Part shown: piece by piece, positions 1-8,602 of the stretch | Layout: every line of letters begins with the position of its first letter | How positions within the stretch are numbered: position 1 is the first letter of the stretch | Assembly (NCBI RefSeq): GCF_014279995.1 | Contig: NZ_CP047935.1 | Span: 1,633,494 to 1,697,493, forward strand | DNA: 64,000 nucleotides | Origin: Synechococcus sp. BIOS-E4-1 | Lineage (GTDB): Bacteria > Cyanobacteriota > Cyanobacteriia > PCC-6307 > Cyanobiaceae | Reading direction: 5' to 3' | Notes under the pieces: generated by a model | Told to the model about the DNA's origin: nothing | The model's database searches: none | The model's input: the letters and a program-made list of their open reading frames with translations, nothing else | Translations under genes and position numbers: made by a program

Positions 1-1403
1 TGTTCACTCCAGCCTCCGTACGCAACGGCAGTCGAGCCACAGGACAGCGCACCGATGCCAGCAGTCGTTACGAGAAAGGTTTACCCAGGGAAATCACCCT
101 GATCGCAGCAGGCCGCGCTCTGTCTCTCTTCAGGGAAATGCTTGATGCTGAGGTCGGCGAAACCTGGGTTTGTTCATCAGAACAGGCAGAAGATCCGGTC
201 GTAACCCTGCGTCGCCATGCACTTCATCGACTGCTTGGACCACTCGACTCCACGGACAGCAGTGCTCTGCCTGAGTCGCTTGCTGATGCTCAGGTCGAGG
301 CCTGTCTCGCAGCTCTCGGTTGCGATCTCTCTCGCTGTGCCGAAGGATGGAAGGTGGTCGTTCCCCCATCGAGGCGAATGGACCTGTTGCGTGAGGTTGA
401 CCTGATCGAGGAGGTGGCACGACTGGTGGGATTTGATCGCTTCCAGTCCCATCTCCCAAACCCGCTCCAGCCCGGTCAGCTGACGCTCATCCAGCAGGCG
501 GAACGACGCTTGCGTCAGCGTCTGAGCGCCTCAGGACTTCAGGAAATCACCACGTTGTCTCTTACCGGGGCGGATGAAGCCGATCCCACGCGCATTGCTA
601 TCAGCAACCCTCTGTTGACGGAGACCAGTCATCTGAGGACCGCTCTCTGGAAGGAGCATCTTCAGGTTTGTCAGCGCAACCTTCAGGCCTCACAGCCCGG
701 TTGCTGGGTGTTCGAGATCGGGCATGTGTTCAGTTCAGATGGCGCAACGATCGATCAAGAAGCTCGGCTTTCGGGGGTGATCTGTGGGGAACGTCGCCTT
801 TCGCGATGGCAGACCAGCGGCAAGCCACAACCTCTCAGCTACTACGAAGCCAGGGGTTTACTCACCACGGTTCTGAATGCATTCGGAATCGAGTCCCAGG
901 ATCGTCGGCTCAGCGATGATGAACGTCTTCATCCAGGCCGGGCCGCATCTGTGCTGGTTGAGGGTCGCCCTCTTGGCAGCTTCGGCCAGTTGCACCCTGC
1001 TCTGTGTGAAAGCCATGAGCTACCAGCTGAGACCTATCTCTTTGATCTTGAACTGACACGCCTTCTGGAGGCAGCCACCCGCAGCACTCGCTGGAGTCCG
1101 CAGTTCAAGGCCTATTCCACCCTGCCTTCGTCGGAAAGAGATCTGGCCATGGTTGTTCCGCGCAGCCTGGCGGCAGGTGATCTTTTGCAGGCCATCCGCA
1201 AAGCCGGCAAACCACTGTTGGAGTCGGTCGAATTGATCGATCGTTTTGAAGGCGGACAGCTCGACTCCGATCAGTGCAGTCAGGCGTTCCGCCTGCGCTA
1301 TCGCGGCAAAGACAGCACACTCACCGACGACATGATTCAGCCTGTGCATGAGAAGGTGCGCAAGGCACTGGTCGAGCAGTTTCAGGTGCAGTTGCGCAGT
1401 TGA
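1..1403 (+). CDS. pheT: Phenylalanyl-tRNA synthetase beta subunit (3' part)
   Basis: The gene enters from the left edge; the reading frame is open from base 3 and the start lies outside the window. PheT pairs with PheS and charges tRNA-Phe in the cytoplasm. The visible part begins within the catalytic-like core (SSRYEKGLP), passes through the B5 region (sequence around LREVDLIEEVARLVGFDR) and ends in the anticodon-binding FDX-ACB domain (YSTLPSSERDLAMVV, then FRLRYRGKDSTLTD). The family's usual C-terminus is complete. The last 83 bases are overlapped on the opposite strand by the tail of the neighbouring methyltransferase gene. Identification is confident; only the 5' part is missing. Confidence 0.96.
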   Translation, partial: FTPASVRNGSRATGQRTDASSRYEKGLPREITLIAAGRALSLFREMLDAEVGETWVCSSEQAEDPVVTLRRHALHRLLGPLDSTDSSALPESLADAQVEACLAALGCDLSRCAEGWKVVVPPSRRMDLLREVDLIEEVARLVGFDRFQSHLPNPLQPGQLTLIQQAERRLRQRLSASGLQEITTLSLTGADEADPTRIAISNPLLTETSHLRTALWKEHLQVCQRNLQASQPGCWVFEIGHVFSSDGATIDQEARLSGVICGERRLSRWQTSGKPQPLSYYEARGLLTTVLNAFGIESQDRRLSDDERLHPGRAASVLVEGRPLGSFGQLHPALCESHELPAETYLFDLELTRLLEAATRSTRWSPQFKAYSTLPSSERDLAMVVPRSLAAGDLLQAIRKAGKPLLESVELIDRFEGGQLDSDQCSQAFRLRYRGKDSTLTDDMIQPVHEKVRKALVEQFQVQLRS

Positions 1404-2772
1404 ATCTCGACATCAACACAAGACATTCCAGGTGGGAGGTCTGAGGAAAGAAATCCATCGGCTGAACGCGCTCAATCCGATAAGGACCTGACTCTCCCGC
1501 CAGATGTTTGAGATCTCTCGCCAGAGTTGCAGGATCACAACTCAGATACACAAGTCGCTGTGGTGGATGGTTGACGATCATGGCCAGGACGGTGGGCTCC
1601 AGACCCTTGCGAGGTGGATCAACCACCAGAGCATCGTGCATCGGCAAAAGAGCGTGCAGATGCCGAGCCACATCGCCATCCAGAAATTGTGTCGTGTTGA
1701 GCCTGTTGCGTGCTGCATTGCGCCCGGCATGGCGCACGGATGCAGAGCTGATTTCCAGTCCGGTGACACTGTGGCCAGCAGCCGCAAGCGGTAAAGCAAT
1801 CGTGCCGATGCCGCAGTAGGCATCAATCACGCGTTGATGCGCCTGCGCGCGGCTGAGCCAGTCGCGGATCTGCTCCACCACCCGTTCTGCACGAGGTGTG
1901 TTGACCTGAAAAAAGGTGGTGGTTCCCAGCTCAAGAGACAGAGCACAAAATCGCTCCTCGATCGCATCCTGACCTTGAAGGCAAATGGTCTGCTCCCCGA
2001 ACACAGCATTGCTGCGTTTCGGTTGCAGATTGAGCGTCACACCCTTCAGCTGGGGCCAGCGACGCATCCACACTGCGCTCAACGCCTCAACGCCTTCCAG
2101 CGACCGGGTGGCGGAAATCAAAGTGATCAGCACTTCACCGGTTCGCACGCCGATTCGCAATCCCAGGTGGCGAAGACCAGGCTCACCCTGGAGATCTGAA
2201 TCCATCGGCCAGCGGGTTGATTCCAGATCCTTTTTGATCGGAGCAATCAAGGCATCCAGTCGAGGATCCAGAACTGGGCAGTGGTTGAGATTGACGATGC
2301 GATGACTGCCACGCTTGTAGTAACCAAGACGCACCTTCAGCCCATCACGACGGACTGGAATCAATGCCCGGTTTCTGTACCCCAGTGATTCCCGATCGGG
2401 ACTCACCAGGGCGTTGACATCAGGATCCAGCTGGCCGATGCGAGTCAGCGTGTTGGTCAGTCGCTCCTGCTTCCAGGTGTTCTGTGCCTCGACCGAAAGA
2501 TGCTGCAGGGAACAACCACCGCAGTCTCGGGCAAGAATGCACGGAGGTCGACGAGCATGGGGAGATGAGGAGATGATTTCCACTCTTCGGGCCAGCCACA
2601 TCCGCCTCTGACGTTGCTGGACTTTGACCTTGGCCTCTTCTCCTGGCAGCAGCTCGGGGACAGCGATCACCCAGCCATTCCAGCGGGCCAGGCCACGCCC
2701 CTGCTGATCAAGATCCTCTCCAACAACATCAATGGTCTGTCCCGGATGCAGTGTTTCATTCATCGCTGTCAT
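1321..2772 (-). CDS. rumA: 23S rRNA (uracil-5-)-methyltransferase, RumA/RlmD family
   Basis: S-adenosylmethionine-dependent enzyme that methylates a uracil in RNA. An N-terminal TRAM domain covers roughly residues 8-66. An iron-sulfur cysteine set follows (Cys78, Cys84, Cys87, with a fourth in NHCPV). The SAM site is YCGIGTIALPL and the catalytic cysteine is in LVYLSCDPATL. The family normally ends soon after DFFPQTSHLECLVLM. Here about 29 further residues, rich in Pro, Ala and Cys, run into the 3' end of pheT on the other strand, which looks like a lost stop codon. Substrate position (U1939-type or another uracil) cannot be decided from sequence alone. An alternative ATG lies three codons downstream. 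Confidence 0.9.
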   Translation of the reverse strand: MTAMNETLHPGQTIDVVGEDLDQQGRGLARWNGWVIAVPELLPGEEAKVKVQQRQRRMWLARRVEIISSSPHARRPPCILARDCGGCSLQHLSVEAQNTWKQERLTNTLTRIGQLDPDVNALVSPDRESLGYRNRALIPVRRDGLKVRLGYYKRGSHRIVNLNHCPVLDPRLDALIAPIKKDLESTRWPMDSDLQGEPGLRHLGLRIGVRTGEVLITLISATRSLEGVEALSAVWMRRWPQLKGVTLNLQPKRSNAVFGEQTICLQGQDAIEERFCALSLELGTTTFFQVNTPRAERVVEQIRDWLSRAQAHQRVIDAYCGIGTIALPLAAAGHSVTGLEISSASVRHAGRNAARNRLNTTQFLDGDVARHLHALLPMHDALVVDPPRKGLEPTVLAMIVNHPPQRLVYLSCDPATLARDLKHLAGESGPYRIERVQPMDFFPQTSHLECLVLMSRFNCATAPETARPVPCAPSHAQAESCRR

Positions 2773-2852
2773 TGCAATGGCGTAACACCCCTCAGTTCCA
2801 ACCCATGGCTGGGGTTCATGCCCCTTAAACTGTTTCCAGCATGCCAGCCGTC

Positions 2853-3347
2853 ATGAGCGTTGTAAGGGATCTGATCCTCCAGGCGGATGACGATCTGCGT
2901 TACCCGAGCAGTGGTGAACTCCGCTCGATGGTCGAGTACCTCAGTCAGGGTGCCGTACGTCTTGCGGTAGTCCGGATCCTCACGGACAGCGAAAAAAAGA
3001 TTGTTGATGAATCGGCTCGGCAGCTGTTCGGCCTTCGACCTGAATATGTCGCCCCTGGTGGAAATGCCTATGGGCAGAAGCAACGGGCTCAGTGCCTGCG
3101 TGACTACAGCTGGTATCTGAGGCTGGTCACCTATGGGGTTCTTGCAGGCAGCACCGAAATGATCGAACAGATCGGCCTGATCGGTGCCCGCGAGATGTAC
3201 AACAGCCTCGGTGTTCCCATGCCTGGAATGGTGGATGCCATGCGTTGCATGAGAGAGGCCTCGCTGGTTCTTCTCTCGGAAGAACAACAGAAAATTGCAG
3301 GTCCATACTTCGATTATCTGATCAAAGGAATGCAGACCAGCACCTGA
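2853..3347 (+). CDS. apcD: Allophycocyanin-B alpha subunit (terminal emitter)
   Basis: Phycobiliprotein of the phycobilisome core that helps pass excitation energy to the photosystems. The product of about 164 residues matches ApcD better than ApcA: LRYPSSGELRS near the N-terminus, EKKIVDESARQLF, GGNAYGQKQRAQCLRDY carrying the chromophore cysteine at residue 81, and REMYNSLGVPMPGMVDAMR. An upstream ATG at 2841 would add four residues; I prefer the ATG at 2853 because MSVVRD is where family members begin. It is divergent from the methyltransferase gene and stands alone, away from other apc genes. Its presence argues for phycobilisomes and against Prochlorococcus. Confidence 0.93.
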   Translation: MSVVRDLILQADDDLRYPSSGELRSMVEYLSQGAVRLAVVRILTDSEKKIVDESARQLFGLRPEYVAPGGNAYGQKQRAQCLRDYSWYLRLVTYGVLAGSTEMIEQIGLIGAREMYNSLGVPMPGMVDAMRCMREASLVLLSEEQQKIAGPYFDYLIKGMQTST

Positions 3348-4025
3348 TTGATTCGCGGTCTGGACCATTGCCTACCCAAACCTGCCGACCCCTCAGCTGT
3401 CCAGACATTTGTCTCACATAAGATGCATGCCTGGACTCATGTCGTCTCTTAATTGAGACTCGCAACTTTGCTATGTGGCTGTTTGCGCCGGCCTCTCATC
3501 AGGTTTTTCCCAAGATTTACTTGTCGCACATAGGACTAAAAACGAGTCTTGAACTGGTTTCATTCAAGGCAAGTGAGACTGCTGAGCGTTTGATGGCAGG
3601 AGCCGGCTGGTTGAGCTTGCCCGTCGAGCATGTCCGGTCGCATGAAGCGAGACCAAGGCATCCTGGCCGTGTCCAAAAATCATTGCGTCACTGTGTCAAC
3701 AGCAGAGACGCAAGCACCGAAAACGTAGCCCTGACTGGCCTTAAGCGTCACCAGATCATTCTCTGGACAGGCTTAACGGCGCACTGGACATCACTGCATT
3801 CATTCAAACTCTGCTGATTTGGCGGAGATCATCAAAACTTCGACGCATCGGATCCAACCAGGAAACACAGCAGGAGTGCAAATAAAACGATGGGAAAAAT
3901 TGATCTTGATAGAAACTGCTGATCAGTTTCCTGCTGAAACCTGGCATCAAAGAAATCGCAATCAATACGTATTAATAATCTCAGTTGAGATCATTCATGA
4001 GTCCAGTAGCAATTCTTATCCGAGA
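3348..4025. other. Gene-free stretch between convergent genes
   Basis: This 678-base interval lies between the 3' ends of apcD and the J-domain gene, so neither gene needs a promoter here. Two plus-strand open frames (3473-3817 and 3819-4106) give protein sequence with no recognisable family and an unlikely composition. Visible structure is limited: a GTCCAG/CTGGAC pair spanning 3399-3436 with an internal AGAC/GTCT stem, a small GTCTC/GAGAC stem at 3444-3459, and two short palindromes near 3964-3991. An unannotated small RNA is possible, but I cannot identify one. Confidence 0.5.
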
Positions 4026-5108
4026 CTATTGAGACATTTCTTTCTGGCGATACAGCTCTTTCAGCATCTGATAGGCCTCGTTGAGGCGGCGCATGGCATC
4101 GGTTGAACCTCCCGAATCAGGATGTACTTCAACAGCCTTGCGTTTGTAGGCGTCGCGAATCGAACGCAATGTCAGGGACTGGCCAGCCTGCGTGGGCAAT
4201 TCCAGTTGTTTGAGTGCACCATGCAGCGTCATCGTGGACTCGAGTGTTTGGAAGGAGGTGACCTTACGGCTGCGCTTGAAACGACTGACAAAGCGACGAA
4301 TCAACGTTGGGATCCGATCTGGAACTGAAGCACTCGCAAACGGATCCTCCAACACCGCGGCAGCAACAATCACCTGCTCGAAGCGAGGGGAAGGAACCAT
4401 CCAGCTTTTGCAGAATTCAGTCATGGAGTGATTGACCTGACTCCAGGTGAATGTGCGCCCCTCGGATCCATCGATATGGGGCCAGATGTCACGGGCCATC
4501 CACAACATCACAGCCTCCATGACGGTTGGACCTGGATTGGAGCCATAAAGAGTAAGCCAATGGTTCAGGGCAACTTCAGACCAATCCTTGATCTGTTCAT
4601 CACTGATCACCGGCACAAGCGGGATTTCCGTGCTCGGTTGCCTGCTTGGCGTAAGGCTTTCGCGAATCGCGTTGCTGCGCTTGCGAACAAATCCGGGCAG
4701 ATCAATACCGCCGCCAACGGTTGCTGCATTGCGTGTCGGTGGTTGGGGAGAGACGGGGCGATCCTGCTCATTGTTGGTCGTATCCAGCCCACCGGCTGAG
4801 CCAACCAGAACGATGGCTCGATCCTCGTCGTATTGAGGTTGCTGGATCGGTTCTGTGACAAGAGAAGCCTTTGATCTCTCCTCTGCTTCAGAAGCCGTTG
4901 GGTCCGCTGAATCCTCGGGAGACTGGTCAGCCAGCGGATCCAACTCTGCGCCAGGGGCATCATCCTGATCAAGATCGGGATGAAAGATTTCCTCAAGCAG
5001 TCGACGGAGACATTCCCCCCTGGAACGGGTCTTCCAGTCCTTGCGAAGCTGATCAATCTGGTCGACGAGCTCCTCGGGTAATTCCAGGCTGATGCGCTTG
5101 CCGCTCAT
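4026..5108 (-). CDS. Ribbon-helix-helix / J-domain fusion protein
   Basis: The product is 360 residues. Residues 4-43 look like a ribbon-helix-helix DNA-binding fold: a basic strand KRISLEL, helix PEELVDQIDQLRKDW, then helix RSRGECLRRLLEEIF. An acidic, low-complexity linker follows to about residue 190, then a central region of unknown fold with many Trp (near DEQIKDWSEVALNHWLTLYG). The C-terminus (about 296-356) is a J domain with the essential HPD at 329-331 (VEVHPDSGG), which in known J proteins stimulates Hsp70 ATPase. Similar J-domain proteins are annotated as DnaJ-like in cyanobacteria, but there is no G/F region, zinc finger or DnaJ C-domain. A role linking Hsp70 to DNA or to a dimeric partner is inference. 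Confidence 0.8.
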   Translation of the reverse strand: MSGKRISLELPEELVDQIDQLRKDWKTRSRGECLRRLLEEIFHPDLDQDDAPGAELDPLADQSPEDSADPTASEAEERSKASLVTEPIQQPQYDEDRAIVLVGSAGGLDTTNNEQDRPVSPQPPTRNAATVGGGIDLPGFVRKRSNAIRESLTPSRQPSTEIPLVPVISDEQIKDWSEVALNHWLTLYGSNPGPTVMEAVMLWMARDIWPHIDGSEGRTFTWSQVNHSMTEFCKSWMVPSPRFEQVIVAAAVLEDPFASASVPDRIPTLIRRFVSRFKRSRKVTSFQTLESTMTLHGALKQLELPTQAGQSLTLRSIRDAYKRKAVEVHPDSGGSTDAMRRLNEAYQMLKELYRQKEMSQ

Positions 5109-5143
5109 AGGGCTGTGTCGTTCTGACCGTCAAGCAGGTGTGA

Positions 5144-6787
5144 TCATCGACCCTGCAGGCGACGCAACCATTCCTGTTGAGCACGGATCGCCTCACGGTA
5201 ACGCTGCTCGAGGCTGCTGTTCACTCTTGACGGCATGATCATGGCAGGAGGCATGGCATTGGATCCACCTCTCGGAGCCACAAGCAGCGGAGGCGGTGGA
5301 GGTGTGGTTCTTCTCACAGGCTGCAGAACAGGCCTGGCAACAGGTGCAACAGGCTTCGCGTCCGGAGCAGGTTGAGTGTTAACAGCCGGCGGGGCCACCT
5401 CTGGCTTGACCTTGCGGGTCTTCGCTTCAGCTTGCGCCTTTCTTGCAGCTTCCAGCATCTGTTCTCGCTGACGCAGCATGGCCAGCTGAGTGACTGGGAC
5501 CACGCTGAGCAGATGACCCGGCGTGGCATCGGCTGGATAAACAACACTCACAGTGACAGGGTTGTTTGCTCCACGCTTGAGATCAAGATCCGCGATCGAA
5601 AGGCTCTGCCCGGAGCGCATGCCGACATGAACTTCTTGATAACCCTGATCAGTTTTAATGCCGATTGACCCACGGAAGGCCGTGAATGGTGAGCGACCTG
5701 AGGCAACAGGATGACTGAGAACCAGCTCATGTGCACCCTCACCAGCAAGATTCAGGTCAACATCAAAACGTACTCCATATGTACCAACGTTATTGACTGC
5801 TGAATCAACCATTCGTGTGCTGAGTTGATTGACCTGAATGTCACGAGTGCCGAAATGATGCTTTCGCGTGCTGGTCAAAGGCACATGCAATGAACCCTGA
5901 GACAGATCATGCTGAATTGAGGCTTTGTACTCATCACCAAGCGCGACTCCTGCAACGCGGGAGAACACCTGGCCTGACTGAATCTCACGAATGCGATTGA
6001 GATAAATTCTTCCAGGCGCAAGTCGTCCACGATCAAGCACAGCAATCAGTGCACGTTCGTCCTGAGTTTCTTCTGCTGCAATCACAGCCATCTGAAAAGG
6101 CCCATCACTGCTACCACGCAGTAGGCCATTCATGATTCCACGCGCAGGCAAAACACTGCTCACAATCACTTTGCGACTGTTCGGAGGAATAACGACTTCT
6201 CTTGAAAGCTTGCGGTCCAATTCGCCACGAAGAATCTGGACTGCCGTCGCATCACCAGGGCCTGTGTTCCAGGGTCTGGGGCCCAGCGGCTTCACCCCCA
6301 TCAGCTTATTGGGATGATAAGGAGCCTCAAAACTGTTTTTTACTGAACCTCTTTTGAATCGCAACGTGACAGGGGACGAACCGGGATTGATCGCAATGGC
6401 AGCAACAGTCAGCAGTCCTCGAGCTCTGCGGCCCCCTAGCTTGCTGGAATCCTGGGGATAGTATTTATGGTGCATATGAACACCAAATTCACCATTGAAA
6501 GTGAATGTGGAGTTCTTGAGTGGTCGATTGGTTTCGGCAGCGATTGAACTGCCCGGTGAGGTATCCACCAGGATGCCCGGGCCTTTAACAATCTCAGGTT
6601 GATTGGAGTGCAGAACGGGAACGTTATTGAAGCTGCCGTTCAGAGGCCTTGCTCGCTGACCGGCCATCAAAGGGACGTAGGCCTGCACGGGCCTCACAAA
6701 CTCAGTCGAGAGCGTCCCAGCCGAGACGCCAATCAGGACCAGCAGTGGGATTCGGTGAGACACTCGCGACTGGTGACTGGCGGCCAT
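5144..6787 (-). CDS. DUF3370 secreted protein
   Basis: Exported protein of about 547 residues with an N-terminal hydrophobic signal (RIPLLVLIGVSAGTL) and a likely cleavage near VQAYVPL. The body carries the features I associate with the cyanobacterial DUF3370 family (MAGQRARPLNG, GEFGVHMHHKYYP, GPRPWNTGPGDATAVQ). Function is unknown. A long beta-rich region is followed, from about residue 440, by a charged helix (QREQMLEAARKAQAEAKT) and a Pro/Ala/Val-rich stretch (RRTTPPPPPLLVAPRG) that could span the cell wall. I use the ATG at 6787; a TTG four codons upstream is the longer alternative. It lies 35 bases downstream of the J-domain gene on the same strand. Confidence 0.8.
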   Translation of the reverse strand: MAASHQSRVSHRIPLLVLIGVSAGTLSTEFVRPVQAYVPLMAGQRARPLNGSFNNVPVLHSNQPEIVKGPGILVDTSPGSSIAAETNRPLKNSTFTFNGEFGVHMHHKYYPQDSSKLGGRRARGLLTVAAIAINPGSSPVTLRFKRGSVKNSFEAPYHPNKLMGVKPLGPRPWNTGPGDATAVQILRGELDRKLSREVVIPPNSRKVIVSSVLPARGIMNGLLRGSSDGPFQMAVIAAEETQDERALIAVLDRGRLAPGRIYLNRIREIQSGQVFSRVAGVALGDEYKASIQHDLSQGSLHVPLTSTRKHHFGTRDIQVNQLSTRMVDSAVNNVGTYGVRFDVDLNLAGEGAHELVLSHPVASGRSPFTAFRGSIGIKTDQGYQEVHVGMRSGQSLSIADLDLKRGANNPVTVSVVYPADATPGHLLSVVPVTQLAMLRQREQMLEAARKAQAEAKTRKVKPEVAPPAVNTQPAPDAKPVAPVARPVLQPVRRTTPPPPPLLVAPRGGSNAMPPAMIMPSRVNSSLEQRYREAIRAQQEWLRRLQGR

Positions 6788-6874
6788 GAACAGGCTCAAG
6801 TTCCAAACTTAATCGCCAGAGGAAAAACCGCCAAGCGTTCGCGCAGACGCGATGAACGGGCCGTTCTCGCCAGG

Positions 6875-7081
6875 ATGGTGGGAGCTAACAACCCTCGGAT
6901 GTTTCCACCTTTTGGCTGCTCACCCTGCGCAGATGGCGACTGGCAGCGTCATCATCAGGAGCGAAAACTGCGCATGATGCGCTTCTGGCGTGACGGTCTC
7001 GAGCGTCAGATCGCTGCTGTGACGGCAGCCATCAGCACTCTTGAGCAGCAGATCGAACGGGATCAGGCCAGCTCCAGCTGA
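6875..7081 (+). CDS. Small hypothetical protein
   Basis: A possible 68-residue protein between the divergent DUF3370 start and the convergent sigma-factor end. It begins MVGANNPRMFPPFGCSP, has two cysteines in FGCSPCADGDW, and ends in a charged amphipathic helix (FWRDGLERQIAAVTAAIS). The frame stays open upstream to 6599, but the upstream part runs antisense through the DUF3370 signal region and does not look like protein. The last 19 bases overlap the sigma-factor gene on the other strand. I recognise no family. It is supported mainly by the otherwise unused space and a protein-like composition. Confidence 0.5.
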   Translation: MVGANNPRMFPPFGCSPCADGDWQRHHQERKLRMMRFWRDGLERQIAAVTAAISTLEQQIERDQASSS

Positions 7082-7656
7082 ACTGACAGCTGTTGGCGCA
7101 GCTGGGCCAGTCCGCGCTTGACGCGACGCTGCACGGTCATGGCACTGACGCCGGTTCTGCTGGCCACATCTCTGAGACTCTGCCCTTTGAGGATCACCTC
7201 AACAACTGCGGTTTGTTCCTTTCTGGGTAAATCTTGGAGCGCGAGGGCAAGCTGTTGGCGATTTTCCGTTCGCTCCATGACATTGCAGTGATCAGGCTCC
7301 TGACTGATCAGGTCATCCTCCAAGGGCAGAAACCGCCGTCGTTGCGTTGCCGCATTGAAACCTGCGCCGATGTCCCGATCACTGTCCTGTTCCGCTCGGG
7401 GAAGTCGAATGATTGCCGCTTTGTCGCGTAGGTAGTGCAGGATCGCCCCCCTGATATGAGGACGAGCGAATGCCGAGAACGGAATGTCTCTCTGGCCTTC
7501 AAAGCGTTCAGCTGCCCTGAGTAAACCCAGTAATCCAACTTGTTGGAGATCGTCAGGATCCTGACCACTTTTGGCTGCATAACGCCTGGCCAACGGTTCT
7601 ACAAGCCGCATGTGCTGCGCGACCCTTGCATTGCGTCTTGACTGCTGTCTGTTCAT
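7063..7656 (-). CDS. Group 3 (SigF-like) RNA polymerase sigma factor
   Basis: Alternative sigma factor of 197 residues. Region 2 is seen at about residues 15-85 (LVEPLARRYAAKSGQDPDDL, QVGLLGLLRAAERFE, FSAFARPHIRGAILHYLRD), followed by IIRLPR, which resembles cyanobacterial type III sigma factors. Region 4 with its helix-turn-helix lies at about 140-190 (LPRKEQTAVVEV, QSLRDVASRTGVSAMTVQRR). Region 1 is absent, as expected for the group. Cyanobacterial SigF controls pilus genes and related factors act in stress; which role applies here cannot be read from the sequence. No anti-sigma gene lies next to it. Confidence 0.88.
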   Translation of the reverse strand: MNRQQSRRNARVAQHMRLVEPLARRYAAKSGQDPDDLQQVGLLGLLRAAERFEGQRDIPFSAFARPHIRGAILHYLRDKAAIIRLPRAEQDSDRDIGAGFNAATQRRRFLPLEDDLISQEPDHCNVMERTENRQQLALALQDLPRKEQTAVVEVILKGQSLRDVASRTGVSAMTVQRRVKRGLAQLRQQLSVQLELA

Positions 7657-7705
7657 TGGTTGCCTGAAGAGGAGCTGATCGACTCCTTCAGACAGACACC
7701 GCTGA

Positions 7706-8602
7706 TCAGCTCACTGCATCCGCGGAACCACTGAAACCGGGAACAACCTGCCTGAGCAACTGCTCACCGCCATGGCTCTGAAGCCAGGCCAGGTCGGATC
7801 GTTGTGTCGCCAACAGGTAACCAGCAAATCCCAGTGCATTGACACTGAATCCCCTGACCTGGTCTTGACTGCGCTTGATCAGCGCCATCCATGACTGCGT
7901 CAGCAACAGGTTGTAGGGAACAGCGGGAGGCTGTTGCGTGGAACGATCACCGAGCCCCAATTGCCAGGCAAGGGAGCGATAAAGCTCATGAAGGATGATC
8001 CCCTGGTCGTCTGGATTGCTCGAAACTGGACGTTCAGCGATGACACAGCTGTCGACCAGCGGATCGGAGATCTGCCCGTCACCTGTCGATACTGCTGGCA
8101 TCAGCAGACGTTCCGTGAACCAGGGCAGTCGCGGACAGATGCGCTCTCCGGGAGCACGGGGCAAGAGCTGAAGATGACGATGGGGCTGACTAGCTCCCGC
8201 TCTGGGACCGCTGTTGAAAAACCAGAGACCGGTGCTGTCGTTATCGACCTGCACCAGGGCACGCCAGTCATCAGGTTGAAGCCAGTGAATTTGAGAAGCC
8301 CAGTCCTGAGTGATCAGCAACATGTGCCCTCGCTCAACGGGGTACTTGTTGAGAATCAGAACGTGATTGTTGTGAATCTGCTCCACCTCGAGTTGTGAAT
8401 CCCATGGGAGAAAGGGATTTGGCTTGGGCCCCTCAGGTCTGTGGTGCTTGGGAAGAGCCGCATTCAGCTGACGCAGTTCGAACTGTTCCGCCCTGGGTCC
8501 TGAGAGCTCAATCGTGGAAGTACCGAGGGGGATCAGGGCTCCGCAGTTCCTGGCCTGTTCGGAGCGCTTCAGCGCCTTCGACCAGAAATGCTTCTCACCC
8601 AT
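7706..8602 (-). CDS. ATP adenylyltransferase (Ap4A phosphorylase-type, HIT superfamily)
   Basis: Predicted to act on diadenosine tetraphosphate or the reverse ADP/ATP reaction, in the cytoplasm. Counting from the ATG at 8602, the 298-residue product has NNHVLILNKYPVERGHMLL and the HIT-type active site SQPHRHLQLLP with His141 and His143, both typical of the ATP adenylyltransferase branch. The open frame extends 31 codons upstream into the SpoIID-like gene, but that part is antisense-like filler and MGEKHFWSKALKR is a convincing start. The start overlaps the end of the upstream SpoIID gene by 8 bases, suggesting translational coupling. Confidence 0.85.
   Translation of the reverse strand: MGEKHFWSKALKRSEQARNCGALIPLGTSTIELSGPRAEQFELRQLNAALPKHHRPEGPKPNPFLPWDSQLEVEQIHNNHVLILNKYPVERGHMLLITQDWASQIHWLQPDDWRALVQVDNDSTGLWFFNSGPRAGASQPHRHLQLLPRAPGERICPRLPWFTERLLMPAVSTGDGQISDPLVDSCVIAERPVSSNPDDQGIILHELYRSLAWQLGLGDRSTQQPPAVPYNLLLTQSWMALIKRSQDQVRGFSVNALGFAGYLLATQRSDLAWLQSHGGEQLLRQVVPGFSGSADAVS

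Noticed and set aside
2769-3368. 199-residue minus-strand frame over apcD
   Set aside because: Covers apcD exactly; no family features, while apcD is clear.
3473-3817. 114-residue frame in the gap after apcD
   Set aside because: No ribosome-binding site, unusual composition with many Arg/His/Ser, no recognisable motif.
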